Position numbers and translations under genes: made by a program. A stretch of DNA of 39,018 nt, from positions 1 to 39,018 of the forward strand of contig NZ_JAAKZY010000090.1 in assembly GCF_011045015.1 (NCBI RefSeq). Direction: 5' to 3'. Positions 22,914 to 31,102 of the stretch are shown here, piece by piece. The stretch comes from Streptomyces scabichelini. Its GTDB lineage: Bacteria > Actinomycetota > Actinomycetes > Streptomycetales > Streptomycetaceae. The stretch's first letter is position 1. Every line of letters starts with the position of its first letter. Under the pieces are notes generated by a model. It was given only the letters and a program-made list of their open reading frames with translations, ran no database searches and had not been told where the DNA came from.

Positions 22914-23870
22914 TCACGCGCCCGCGGCGGCCCGCCGTACGTGCTCCGCGATCAGGGCGTAGACCGGCCGGGCGGCCTCGGCGTCATCGAGGTCGTAGCC
23001 GTGGTCGGCCTTGGGGACGAGATGCTGCTCGACGAGGGCGCCGGCCTTGTCAAGGCGTCCGGCGTAGCGCTCGCCCTCCGCGCGGAGGAGGTCGTACTCG
23101 GGGATGATCACGAGCGCCGGGGCGATACCCGTGAGGTCCGCGGTGTCCGCCGGGTTGGCCGGAGAGACCAGGCGATCGGCGCGCCGCCCCGAGTCCGGCA
23201 CGTACGCGCTGTCGAAGACCTCGCCCATCCACGGGCGCAGCTTCGGCTTGGCGATGGCGGCCTTCTTGTCCTTGGCGCTCATCGCGAGGTCGAGCGGCGG
23301 ATAGTGGAGGACCTGGAGCGCGATCGCGGGTCCGTCCTCCTCGAGGGCCTGGCGGGCCACCGCCGCCGCGAGCCCGCCTCCGGCGCTCTGGCCGCCCACG
23401 GTGAGGCGGCTGCCGTCCCAGCCGTGCTCTCCGCCGTGCGCGGCCACCCATTGGACGACCTCGTACGCCTGGCGGGTCGGGGCCGGGAACGGGTGCTGCG
23501 GCGCGACGACGTACTCCACGTTGACCACGGCCACGCCCGCCTCCGCGGCGAGGTAACGGCACAGCGCGTCGTCCATCTCCGCCCCCGGCAGGACGTACCC
23601 GCCGCCGTGGAAGTTGACGTGGACCGGCGGGAGTGCCCCGTCAGGCGGGAGCGCACCGTCGCCGGAGCCGGGCAGGTACACCACGACCTGGGCCGGGGCT
23701 ATGGAGGTCGGGACCGTCAGCTCGCGGGTGTCGCGCGGAAACTCGGGAAGGCGTGCGCGCCACGAGGCCGCGGAACCGGGCCCGCCGGCCCGTCGGCTCG
23801 CCAGCGCGAGGAGCCGCTGCATGGCCTTGGCGGCAAAGGAGGCCACCACCGGCCGGGCCAAGAGGGACAT
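22914..23870 (-). CDS. HSL-family alpha/beta-hydrolase (esterase)
   Basis: 318 residues. The oxyanion motif is NFHGGGYVLP, the nucleophile elbow is GGQSAGGGLA, the acid is in IIPEYDLLRAEGERYA, and the catalytic histidine is in PKADHGYDLDD, all typical of hormone-sensitive-lipase-type bacterial esterases acting on short-chain esters. The N-terminal 40 residues (SFAAKAMQRLLALASRRAG) may form a cap or membrane-associated helix; there is no clear signal peptide. ATG at 23870 has GGAG 6 bases upstream. It converges on the galBCD operon with only 7 bp between stops. Its upstream region carries a 14-bp tandem repeat and a 23-bp palindrome. Confidence 0.85.
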   Translation of the reverse strand: MSLLARPVVASFAAKAMQRLLALASRRAGGPGSAASWRARLPEFPRDTRELTVPTSIAPAQVVVYLPGSGDGALPPDGALPPVHVNFHGGGYVLPGAEMDDALCRYLAAEAGVAVVNVEYVVAPQHPFPAPTRQAYEVVQWVAAHGGEHGWDGSRLTVGGQSAGGGLAAAVARQALEEDGPAIALQVLHYPPLDLAMSAKDKKAAIAKPKLRPWMGEVFDSAYVPDSGRRADRLVSPANPADTADLTGIAPALVIIPEYDLLRAEGERYAGRLDKAGALVEQHLVPKADHGYDLDDAEAARPVYALIAEHVRRAAAGA

Positions 23871-23915
23871 GCGGGCTCCGTTCGGTCGGACTGTGTCGCC
23901 GGTCGCGGCTGAGCC

Positions 23916-23943
23916 GACAGGTTTGAGTCGACAGGTTTGAGTC
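23916..23943. repeat. 14-bp tandem duplication upstream of the esterase
   Basis: GACAGGTTTGAGTC is repeated exactly at 23916-23929 and 23930-23943, between the esterase start and the palindrome at 23966. It lies in the probable 5' leader of the esterase transcript. Confidence 0.8.
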
Positions 23944-23965
23944 GATGCGGTTCATTGTTGATCTC

Positions 23966-23988
23966 AATCATCAGGATTCCTGACGATT
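23966..23988. promoter_or_regulatory. 23-bp near-perfect palindrome, likely operator
   Basis: AATCATCAGGA-T-TCCTGACGATT has 11-bp arms with one mismatch around a single central base. Its length and symmetry fit a TetR- or MarR-type dimer site. It lies 96 bp before the esterase start and about 200 bp before the FHA gene. No TetR or MarR gene is in this window, so the regulator must be encoded elsewhere. Confidence 0.6.
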
Positions 23989-24188
23989 GATGGACGTGAT
24001 ACTAGCGAATCCCCGGTGGCCCGTTGCCATGGGCACCGGCCTTGTGTTCCATCGCCACCGTGGACTGCTTTCAGGATGGGGACCGGTCCCGGATCGGCGG
24101 GGGCACACTGGCGCGGGGATGCGCGGCGGAGGGGCACGCGCATCCCGTTCACCGATTCACCGACAGCAGAGGCAAATGGAGGCCCACC

Positions 24189-24947
24189 ATGGATCACCCG
24201 GCGAGTCTGGCGCGCGGTGTCGCCGAGGCCAGCCCCGGCACCCTGCACGCACGCTCGCTCACCGGCGGCATCAGGGTCCCGCCGCGCCCGGGCCTGACGA
24301 TCCGTTTCGGCCGCGGCGAGGAACCGGACGTGGACCTGGCGGTGGGCGAGGACGATCTGCGCGTCAGCCGCCGGCACGGCGAACTCACGTTTCAGGCAAG
24401 CCAGTGGTGGCTGCGCAACACCGGCCAGCAGCTGGTCCGCCTGCCGCACGGCCGGCTGATGCACATCACCACCGAACCCATCCCCCTCGCGCCCGGCTAC
24501 ACCCCGCTGTTCGTGAAGGGCTCCGGCTATCGGGAACACCTGGTCGAGCTGTACGTGACGGGCCACGACACCCCCGGCCTCGTACCGCGCCGCCAGGCGC
24601 CCACCGTGAAGCCGCGCATCTGGCCACTGGCCGAGGACGAGCGCCTGCTGCTGGTCGTGCTTGGCCAGCACTACCTCCTGTACGAGGACGGCCCGCGCCC
24701 CCTGTCCTACCGGCGGGCGGCCGCCCAGCTGGAGTACCTGCGCCCGGACGACAACTGGACCGACCGCCGCATCGAGCACAAGGTCAAGGCGGTCCGCCAG
24801 CGCCTCCATGACGGAGGCTTCCCCTACCCGCTGATCCACGACAAGGAGGCCGGAGCGCCCAACGACAACAACCTCCTGCACAACCTCCTGAGGGGCTTGG
24901 TCGAGTCCACCACGCTCGTCCCGCCGGACCTGGAGCTGATCGACTAG
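24189..24947 (+). CDS. FHA-domain protein
   Basis: 252 residues. An FHA phosphothreonine-binding domain is at about 36-105: IRFGRGEEPDVDLAV, then LRVSRRHGELTFQASQWWLRNTGQQ, which contains the conserved G-R, S-R-x-H and N residues. The C-terminal 100 residues are basic and helical (RAAAQLEYLRPDDNWTDRRIEHKVKAVRQRLHDGGF) and may be a winged-helix-like nucleic acid-binding or protein-interaction module. No signal peptide or membrane segment. GGAGG precedes the ATG at 24189. It is probably a partner of a Ser/Thr protein kinase, but none is encoded nearby. It stands alone between the esterase and the molybdate genes. Confidence 0.83.
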   Translation: MDHPASLARGVAEASPGTLHARSLTGGIRVPPRPGLTIRFGRGEEPDVDLAVGEDDLRVSRRHGELTFQASQWWLRNTGQQLVRLPHGRLMHITTEPIPLAPGYTPLFVKGSGYREHLVELYVTGHDTPGLVPRRQAPTVKPRIWPLAEDERLLLVVLGQHYLLYEDGPRPLSYRRAAAQLEYLRPDDNWTDRRIEHKVKAVRQRLHDGGFPYPLIHDKEAGAPNDNNLLHNLLRGLVESTTLVPPDLELID

Positions 24948-24949
24948 CA

Positions 24950-24996
24950 GGGGTGGCAGGCGCAGGGGCGGCAGGGGCGGCACCGCGCGACAGGGG
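24950..24996 (+). other. Four G4 runs after the FHA gene
   Basis: GGGG occurs at 24950, 24965, 24974 and 24993, with loops of 5 to 15 bases. This could form a DNA or RNA G-quadruplex just after the FHA stop codon. In such GC-rich DNA it may also be chance. Confidence 0.35.
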
Positions 24997-25048
24997 CGAC
25001 ACGCACCTTTGCATGGGTCGCATCTGCCAGGAGTAGTCAGCTCGTTCA

Positions 25049-25078
25049 TTGCAGGTGCGAGGCCATACGGCTTAATGT
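25049..25078 (+). promoter_or_regulatory. Leaderless promoter of the HTH-TOBE gene
   Basis: TTGCAG (25049-25054) and TAATGT (25073-25078) are separated by 18 bp, and the ATG lies 7 bases after the -10. No ribosome-binding site precedes the ATG at 25086, so transcription probably starts at or next to it. Confidence 0.6.
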
Positions 25079-25085
25079 GGCGCAC

Positions 25086-25481
25086 ATGCAGTCCTACACC
25101 ATCGGGCAGGCGGCCCGTCTCCTCGGCGTCAGTGCCGACACGGCGCGCCGCTGGGCGGACGCCGGGCGCGTCGCGACCCACCGCGACGAAGGCGGCCGTC
25201 GCCTCATCGACGGCCGTGATCTGGCCGCCTTCTCCGTCGAGGTCGCGCAGAGCGGCACCGACGAGGACGAACACCCGTACACCTCGGCCCGCAACGCGTT
25301 CCCCGGCATTGTCACCGCCGTGAAGCTCGGCGACGTAGCGGCCCAGGTCGAGATACAGGCGGGCCCGCACCGCCTGGTCTCCCTGCTGACCCGGGAAGCG
25401 GTCGAGGAGCTGGGTCTCGAGGTCGGTATGCGGGCCACCGCCCGTGTGAAGTCGACCAACGTGCACATCGACCGTGCCTGA
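25086..25481 (+). CDS. HTH-TOBE molybdenum-binding protein
   Basis: 131 residues: a MerR/excisionase-like helix-turn-helix (YTIGQAARLLGVSADTARRWADAGRV, about 4-30) with wing GGRRLIDGRDLAAFSVE, then a single TOBE/MOP molybdate-binding domain (ARNAFPGIVTAVKLGDVAAQVEIQAGPHRLVSLLTREAVEELGLEVGMRATARVKSTNVHI). The likely role is sensing molybdate or tungstate and controlling, or storing metal for, the modA-modBC genes just downstream. No ribosome-binding site is visible, in line with a leaderless transcript. The stop is 64 bp upstream of the modA start. Confidence 0.87.
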   Translation: MQSYTIGQAARLLGVSADTARRWADAGRVATHRDEGGRRLIDGRDLAAFSVEVAQSGTDEDEHPYTSARNAFPGIVTAVKLGDVAAQVEIQAGPHRLVSLLTREAVEELGLEVGMRATARVKSTNVHIDRA

Positions 25482-25545
25482 TCACCAGTCGACCGTGCCC
25501 GATCAGCCGTCGACCGCGCCTTCCAGCCCCGAGGAGCACCACCGC

Positions 25546-26352
25546 ATGTCCCTCGCCCTCGCCCCCGCCCTCGCTCGCACCCGCACCGGGCGCCGCGCCG
25601 CAGCCGCCGCACTCACGGCCGCCCTGCTCGGCTCGCTCGGCGCCTGTGGCAACGACGACACCGAGCAGACCAGCGGGGCTTCGGAGGCGGCGGACCTCAC
25701 CGTGCTCGCCGCTTCCTCCCTGACCGACGTCTTCAGGACCGCGGGCGCGGCGTACGAGAAGGAGCACCCGGGTACGAAGGTGACCTTCTCCTTCGCCGGG
25801 TCCCAGGAACTGGCCGCGCAGGTCGAGCAGGGCGCCCCCGCCGACGCGCTCGTCACCGCCGACACCAGGACGATGGACGGGCTGAAGGCCGACACCGGCA
25901 CGCCGACCGTGATCGCCAGGAACCGCCTCGTCATCGCCGTCGGCGCGGGCAACCCGAAGAAGATCGACAGCCTTGAGGACCTGGCCGACAGCAAGCTGAA
26001 GGTCGTGCTCGCCGCCCCCGAGGTACCCGTCGGCCGCTACAGCAGGCAGGTGCTCGACGCCGAGAAGATCACCGTGAAGCCGGTCTCCGAGGAGGCCAAC
26101 GTCCGCGCGGTGCTCAGCAAGGTCGAACTCGGCGAGGCGGACGCGGGCATCGTCTACAAGACCGACGCGGCCACGGCGACGGACAAGACCGACGCGATCA
26201 CGATCCCCGACGACCAGAACGCCATCGCCTCCTACCCCGCGGCCACCCTGAAGGAGTCGCACGACTCCACGGCAGCCGCGGCCTTCGTGAAGTGGCTGTC
26301 CTCGCCGGAAGCCCAGAAGATCCTCCGCGACGCGGGCTTCGAGAAGCCGTAA
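25546..26352 (+). CDS. modA: Molybdate ABC transporter substrate-binding lipoprotein
   Basis: 268 residues. A lipoprotein signal ends at LGAC (Cys34). The mature protein is a type II periplasmic-binding fold with ModA motifs: LTVLAASSLTDVF, FSFAGSQELAAQVEQGAPADALVTADTRTMD, NRLVIAVGAGNP, APEVPVGRYSRQVLD, and GEADAGIVYKTDA. The oxyanion ligands are expected at SS in AASSL, S in FAGSQ and the YKTD region. ATG at 25546 has GAGGAG 9 bases upstream. The stop lies in the first unit of a three-copy 17-bp repeat whose last unit carries the start of modBC. Confidence 0.92.
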   Translation: MSLALAPALARTRTGRRAAAAALTAALLGSLGACGNDDTEQTSGASEAADLTVLAASSLTDVFRTAGAAYEKEHPGTKVTFSFAGSQELAAQVEQGAPADALVTADTRTMDGLKADTGTPTVIARNRLVIAVGAGNPKKIDSLEDLADSKLKVVLAAPEVPVGRYSRQVLDAEKITVKPVSEEANVRAVLSKVELGEADAGIVYKTDAATATDKTDAITIPDDQNAIASYPAATLKESHDSTAAAAFVKWLSSPEAQKILRDAGFEKP

Positions 26353-26395
26353 CCAGTGATGAGCCGTGACCAAAGATGAGCCGTAACCAGCCATG
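26345..26395 (+). repeat. Three 17-bp repeats across the modA-modBC junction
   Basis: Units at 26345-26361, 26362-26378 and 26379-26395 follow AGCCGT(A/G)ACCANNNATG. Unit 1 contains the modA stop (TAA, 26350-26352) and unit 3 ends in the modBC start ATG (26393). No Shine-Dalgarno sequence is visible before that ATG; each unit carries an ATG. Confidence 0.85.
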
Positions 26396-28339
26396 AACGG
26401 GATCAAGCGCACCCGCGGCGGCTTCCGTACGCCCCTCCCGCTGGCCCTCCCCGCCCTGCTCGCCATCGCCTTCCTGCTCCTCCCGCTGGCCGGCATCCTC
26501 GCCCGTACCGACTGGGGCGACCTGGGCGACCACCTGAGCAGCCCGGGCACCAGCGAGGCGCTGAAGCTCTCGATGGTCGTCTCCTTCTGGTCGCTGGGCC
26601 TTTCGCTCGTGCTCGGCGTCCCGCTGGCCTGGCTGCTGGCGCGCGTGCCGTTCCCCGGCAAGGCCTTCGTCCGCTCGCTCGTCCTGCTGCCGATGGTGCT
26701 GCCGCCCACCGTGGGCGGTGTCGCGCTGCTGCTCGCCTTCGGCCGGCGCGGGCTGCTCGGGCCCTGGCTGGAGGACACGTTCGGCATCACGCTGCCGTTC
26801 CACACCTCGGGCGCGGTCCTCGCCGCCACGTTCGTCGCGATGCCCTTCCTGGTGATCAGCCTCGAAGGGGCGATCGCCGGGCTCCGGCCGCGCTACGAGG
26901 AGACCGCCGCCTCGCTGGGCGCCTCGCCGGTACGGGTGTTCCGCACGGTGACGCTGCCCATGGTGGCCCCCGGGCTCGTCGCGGGAGCCGCGCTGACCTG
27001 GGCCCGCGCCCTCGGTGAGTTCGGCGCCACCATCACCTTCGCGGGCAACCTTCCGGGCACCACCCAGACCCTGCCCCTCCAGGTGTACCTGCTGCTCCAG
27101 GACAACCCGGAGGCCGCGACCTCCGTCTCGCTGCTGCTGCTCGCCATCGCGATGGCGGTCCTCGTCGCCCTGCGCGGGCGCTTCACGGGTACGCCGGGCA
27201 GCACGCGTACGTACGCGCCCAAGTCGCCGGTGGACGAGGGGAGTTCACCGGCCGACAATCCCGATCCCCACGCCTCGTACAAAGAGGCCTCGGACGACGA
27301 ACGCTGGTCCCTGCACGCCGAGGTCACCGGTTTCAACCAGCTCGTCCTGGACGCCGAGCCGGGCACCACCATCGCCGTCGTCGGCCCCAACGGCGCGGGC
27401 AAGACCACCCTGCTGCGGGCCCTGCTCGGCCTGACTCCGCGGGCCCACGCCGAGCTGCGCCTCGGCGACACCGATGTCACCGCACTGCCCCCGCACCGCA
27501 GGGGAGTCGCCTGGGTTCCGCAGGACGGCGCGCTGTTCCCGCACCTCACCGTGCTCGCCAACACGGCGTACGGCCCGCGCGCCCACGGCGTGCCGCGCGC
27601 CGAGGCCCGCCGCACGGCACAGGAGTGGCTCGACCGGCTCGGCGTGGGCCACCTCGCGCACCGTAAACCGTCCCAGATCTCCGGCGGCCAGGCCGGACGG
27701 GTCGCCCTGGCCAGGGCATTGGCCGTACGCCCCCGGCTCCTGCTCCTCGACGAGCCGCTGGCGGCGCTCGACCAGACCACCCGCGCGCAGGTACGGCACA
27801 CCCTGCGCCGTCACCTCGACGGCTTCGGCGGAGTCTGCCTGATCGTCACCCATGACCCGGTCGAGGCGGTGTCGCTCGCGGACCGTGTCCTCGTACTCGA
27901 CGACGGCCGCGCCGTCCAGGACGCCCCGCCCGCCGAGGTCACCCGGCATCCGCGCTCCCCGTGGGTGGCCCGCATGCTCGGCCGCAACGCCTGGCCCGGC
28001 ACGGCGACCGCCGAAGGGCTCGAACTCGCCGACGGAGGCGGCCTGTTCGTGGTCGCGGACCCGCTGACCCCGGGCGCGGAAGTCCTCGCGATCATCGCCC
28101 CCGAAGCGGTCGCCGTCCACCGGGACCGGCCCAGCGGCAGCCCCCGCAACGTCTGGCCGGGGACCGTCCGCGAGATCACCGCCACCGGCAGCAGGCTGCG
28201 CGTACTGATCACCTCCGACCGGGCGCCGGACGTGGTCGCGGAGATCACCCCGCAGGCCGCCGCCGAACTCGGCCTCGCGGACGGGGAGTCCGTATGGACG
28301 AGCATCAAGGCGACGGAGACGACGGTCGTCGTGGTGTGA
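26393..28339 (+). CDS. modBC: Fused molybdate permease-ATPase (ModB-ModC)
   Basis: 648 residues joining two usually separate subunits. Residues 1-265 are a ModB-type permease with about five or six helices and the EAA loop EETAASLGASPVRVFRTVTLPMVAPG. A hydrophilic linker (about 266-305) leads to the ATPase: Walker A GPNGAGKTT, Q loop WVPQDGALFPHLTV, signature ISGGQAGRVALARAL (Ile and Ala/Gly variants of LSGGQ), Walker B LLLLDEPLAALD and the switch histidine in IVTHDP. The C-terminal about 65 residues (NVWPGTVREITATGSRLRVLI, ITPQAAAELGLADGESVWTSIKAT) form a TOBE domain that may sense molybdate for feedback inhibition. The start at 26393 is the last triplet of the repeat. Confidence 0.9.
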   Translation: MNGIKRTRGGFRTPLPLALPALLAIAFLLLPLAGILARTDWGDLGDHLSSPGTSEALKLSMVVSFWSLGLSLVLGVPLAWLLARVPFPGKAFVRSLVLLPMVLPPTVGGVALLLAFGRRGLLGPWLEDTFGITLPFHTSGAVLAATFVAMPFLVISLEGAIAGLRPRYEETAASLGASPVRVFRTVTLPMVAPGLVAGAALTWARALGEFGATITFAGNLPGTTQTLPLQVYLLLQDNPEAATSVSLLLLAIAMAVLVALRGRFTGTPGSTRTYAPKSPVDEGSSPADNPDPHASYKEASDDERWSLHAEVTGFNQLVLDAEPGTTIAVVGPNGAGKTTLLRALLGLTPRAHAELRLGDTDVTALPPHRRGVAWVPQDGALFPHLTVLANTAYGPRAHGVPRAEARRTAQEWLDRLGVGHLAHRKPSQISGGQAGRVALARALAVRPRLLLLDEPLAALDQTTRAQVRHTLRRHLDGFGGVCLIVTHDPVEAVSLADRVLVLDDGRAVQDAPPAEVTRHPRSPWVARMLGRNAWPGTATAEGLELADGGGLFVVADPLTPGAEVLAIIAPEAVAVHRDRPSGSPRNVWPGTVREITATGSRLRVLITSDRAPDVVAEITPQAAAELGLADGESVWTSIKATETTVVVV

Positions 28340-28438
28340 GACGCGTCGCGGACCGTGTCGCTGTTGGGCCGAACGGGTGACTGTGCGCAAGAATTGCCCG
28401 GTGCAGGAAATCAGTGCGAGTCAGGTCGGGGGTATCCG

Positions 28439-28828
28439 GTGAACGGCTACGACGTCACCGATGAACAGTGGGAGGGGCTCGCCCAGGTCGTCCCGCTGCG
28501 AGGCCGCGACGCCTGGCCGTCGGCGGTCGACCACCGGTCGATCCCCGAGGTGGACACCGAACCGCGCCGCCGTTTCGTCGTGCTCCGGGTCAATGTCTTC
28601 GGGGACGCCCGCGAGGTCGCCGAGACTCTGATGGCCGGCGTTCCGGTCCTTCTCGACCTCACCGGCGCCGAGCCGGACGTCGCCAAGCGCGTACTGGACT
28701 TCAGTACGGGCGTGGTCTTCGGTCTTGCGAGCGGGATGCACCGGGTCGAGCGGAACGTGTTCCTGCTGACGCCGCCGGGCACCGAGGTGGCCGGGCTGAT
28801 GGAGGGGGCGGGGGTTCCCGGGGCCTGA
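28439..28828 (+). CDS. SepF-like cell division protein paralog
   Basis: 129 residues. The core matches SepF: RRRFVVLRVNVFGDAREVAETLMAGVPVLLDLTGAEPDVAKRVLDFSTGVVFGLASGMHRVERNVFLLTPPGTEVAGL, with the usual VxxLx...D-x-A-K-R-x-x-D-F...G motif. Canonical SepF bridges FtsZ to the membrane through an N-terminal amphipathic helix; here the N-terminus (NGYDVTDEQWEGLAQVVPLRG) is short and acidic, so membrane binding looks weak or absent. Streptomyces carry SepF-like paralogs (SflA/SflB) outside the division cluster, which this resembles. GTG at 28439 is preceded by a G-rich ribosome-binding site. It follows modBC by about 100 bp and precedes a strong terminator. Confidence 0.8.
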   Translation: MNGYDVTDEQWEGLAQVVPLRGRDAWPSAVDHRSIPEVDTEPRRRFVVLRVNVFGDAREVAETLMAGVPVLLDLTGAEPDVAKRVLDFSTGVVFGLASGMHRVERNVFLLTPPGTEVAGLMEGAGVPGA

Positions 28829-28864
28829 GCCGTAAAGCCAAGCCGAAAAGCTGAGCCGTAAAAC

Positions 28865-28907
28865 ACTCTGGCTCCGCCGTCCCGGGAAGGGATGGCGGAG
28901 CCAGAGT
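28865..28907. terminator. Bidirectional terminator hairpin
   Basis: A perfect 14-bp stem (ACTCTGGCTCCGCC with its complement) encloses a 15-base loop. It lies between the SepF-like gene and the convergent GH30 gene and can serve both strands. Confidence 0.85.
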
Positions 28908-28946
28908 CGTAATCGAGCCTCGACCACGTGCTCGTCGGTCACTCGG

Positions 28947-30992
28947 TCACTCGGTCACGTCGGTGACCTTCCAGCGCTGGTTGGAGCCGGAGTTCGGCGT
29001 CCACAGCGTGACGGCCGCCCCTTCCTGGGTGGACTGTCCGCCGACCTCCAGGAGCCTGCCGGTGGCGGCGTTGACGAGGGTGAAGGTGCCGTCACCGGTC
29101 GTCGACATGATCCACTGGGTGGCCTTGTCGCGTCGGCCGCTGTCGGGCTCGAGGACCGGGGCGCCATCCCGTACAGCGAGGCGCTTGCCCTCCACCGGGT
29201 TGGTGAAGACGTACCGCTGCCGGTTGCCCGTGTCACCGCTGATCTGCCGCAGCTGCCACCGCTGTCCGGCCGCCTCCGCGGCGGCCGACCTGATGACCAG
29301 GCTGGTGCCGTTGTCGGCGACGGTCAGCGCCTTGCCGCTCTGCACGCCGGTCAGCTCGTACGTGTGCCCCTTCTGGAGCAGCGCGGCGTCCTTCGCGACG
29401 CCCGAGACGCCCTTGACGAGGAAGGAGGTCACCGACTGGGCGGGCACCGTGAAGGTGGCCTTCCGGTCACTGACCTTGACCGGCCGGTGCTTCTCCAGCT
29501 TGTCGTCGGTGCTGGTCACCACGGGGGTGACGGTCGCCTTGCCGCTGACGTGGCCGAACTTGGACAGGTCGACGGTGACCGTACGGGCCTCGGTGGTGTC
29601 GTTGACGTGGACGACGGTCGCCCCGTCACCCTTCTTGGAGACGGCGGCGGCGCTGGAGGTGTCGTTCACCTGGATCAGCCGGTCACCGGGCTTGATGTAG
29701 TGCGTGAAGTTCCGGGCGGTGTCGAACTTCGTGTTCGTGTAGATCGGGCAGCTCTCCAGGGTGTCCTTGGAGGTGCAGCTGAACGGGAGCTGGATGCTGC
29801 CCCAGTTGCCGCCCTTCGCGGACTCCCCGCCGGGCTTCATGTTGTCGTAGTCCTCGACCGGCTGCCAGAACACCCAGGCGCTCGGCTCGAGTTCGCGCAG
29901 GTCGTCGACCATGCGCTGGGCCAGGCCCAGGCCGGGACGCATGTCCGTGAAGCTCTGGCCGTCGCCCCAGTCGCCCTCGACCTCGCTCATCCACAGCGGC
30001 TTGTCCTCGGCCTTGGCGAGGTCGCGCGCGCTGGTGCGGCCGCCGGTGCCGTAGGTGTGGACGTTCATCTGGTCGACGAGGTCGCGCACCTCCTGCGGGT
30101 AGCTGAGCCAGTTCTGCGTGAAGGTGCTCGGGTTGGTCTCGTCCATCGCGGAGATCTCCGCGTCGGTACGGGACTTGTCCAGGACCGGGGCCAGCGCGCG
30201 GAGCACCTTCTGCTGGAGTTCGGGGCCCATGTGGGCGCCTTCCTGACGACCGCCGACGGGCTCGCCGTCGGGTCCCAGCTTGGTGCCCCAGTAGTCGGTG
30301 TTCGGCTCGTTGAACGGGTCGAGGGTGTCGACGTCGATCTTGTGGGCCTTCTCAAGGCGCTCAGTGGCGCCCACCAGGTACTTCGCGAAGTCCTCGACGG
30401 ACTCGGGCTTCAGCTGGTCGGTCTTGGAGTCGAAGCCACCGGAGACGTAGCCGCTTTCCGTCATGAACCAGGGCGGCGAGTTGCTGAACGTCTCCCAGTG
30501 GGTGATGTCCTTCTTGATCCGGTCCACCCACCAGCGCTGGGTGGCGTCGGCCTTCGGGTTCCAGTCGGCCTTGTCCTCGGCGTCCCACCAGTCGGTGTCC
30601 TCGCGGGTGGTGCCCTCCGGGGCCTTCCACCAGCCCTCGACGGCGCCGCCGGCGCGCAGATAGTCCTTGACGTCCGGGGCGTTGCCGCCGCCGATGTTGT
30701 AGCGGGCGATGTTCAGGGCGAGTCCGCTGTCGTCGAAGAGGAGCTTCGCCAGCTTCTCCCGTATCGCGGGCGGATAGTCGCCGGTGGCGTTCGCGAACCA
30801 GACGAGGCTGGTTCCCCAGCCCTCGAACTTGTCGTGCTTGTAGGAGGGGTCGGGCCGGACGGTGACGGTGGGGGTGTCCGCTGCCGCGACCTGTGCCGTG
30901 GACGACGGGGCGGAGACCAGGGCGGCCCCGGTGGCCAGTGCGGTGAGGCCGGCGGCTCCGAGGAGCCGTCTGCTGCGGGTACGGCGTGCCAT
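28947..30992 (-). CDS. Secreted GH30 endo-beta-1,6-galactanase-like enzyme with ricin domain
   Basis: 681 residues. A signal peptide (RRTRSRRLLGAAGLTALATGAALVSAPSSTAQVAA) leads to a GH30 catalytic domain: FEGWGTSLVWFANATGDYP, NIARYNIGGGN, FSNSPPWFMTESGYVSGG. The acid/base Glu229 is in DPFNEPNTDYW and the nucleophile Glu337 in LWMSEVEGDW. A beta-sandwich side domain follows and then a ricin B-type carbohydrate-binding domain (about 545-681; QRWQLRQI, QWIMSTT, NQRWKVTDV). The motifs fit GH30 subfamily 5, whose known members cut beta-1,6-galactan of arabinogalactan proteins. ATG at 30992 has GGGAG 6 bases upstream. It is the last gene of the galactan operon. Confidence 0.87.
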   Translation of the reverse strand: MARRTRSRRLLGAAGLTALATGAALVSAPSSTAQVAAADTPTVTVRPDPSYKHDKFEGWGTSLVWFANATGDYPPAIREKLAKLLFDDSGLALNIARYNIGGGNAPDVKDYLRAGGAVEGWWKAPEGTTREDTDWWDAEDKADWNPKADATQRWWVDRIKKDITHWETFSNSPPWFMTESGYVSGGFDSKTDQLKPESVEDFAKYLVGATERLEKAHKIDVDTLDPFNEPNTDYWGTKLGPDGEPVGGRQEGAHMGPELQQKVLRALAPVLDKSRTDAEISAMDETNPSTFTQNWLSYPQEVRDLVDQMNVHTYGTGGRTSARDLAKAEDKPLWMSEVEGDWGDGQSFTDMRPGLGLAQRMVDDLRELEPSAWVFWQPVEDYDNMKPGGESAKGGNWGSIQLPFSCTSKDTLESCPIYTNTKFDTARNFTHYIKPGDRLIQVNDTSSAAAVSKKGDGATVVHVNDTTEARTVTVDLSKFGHVSGKATVTPVVTSTDDKLEKHRPVKVSDRKATFTVPAQSVTSFLVKGVSGVAKDAALLQKGHTYELTGVQSGKALTVADNGTSLVIRSAAAEAAGQRWQLRQISGDTGNRQRYVFTNPVEGKRLAVRDGAPVLEPDSGRRDKATQWIMSTTGDGTFTLVNAATGRLLEVGGQSTQEGAAVTLWTPNSGSNQRWKVTDVTE

Positions 30993-31030
30993 CAAGTGCT
31001 CCCAACTGCGGTGGTGGTAGCTGTGCTCGT

Positions 31031-31053
31031 CCTCCCGCCCGTCGGGCAGGAGG
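31031..31053 (-). terminator. Hairpin between the GH42 and GH30 genes
   Basis: CCTCC-C-GCCCG-T-CGGGC-A-GGAGG forms a stem of 10 to 11 pairs with one mismatch in the 110-bp gap. Without a U-tract it may attenuate or stabilise message ends and lower GH30 expression relative to GH42. The GH30 gene may also have its own promoter. Confidence 0.45.
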
Positions 31054-31102
31054 GATGGCCCTCGGACGGGTGCGGTGCGGTCCGAGGAGTCGAGGGTGGG
31101 GT

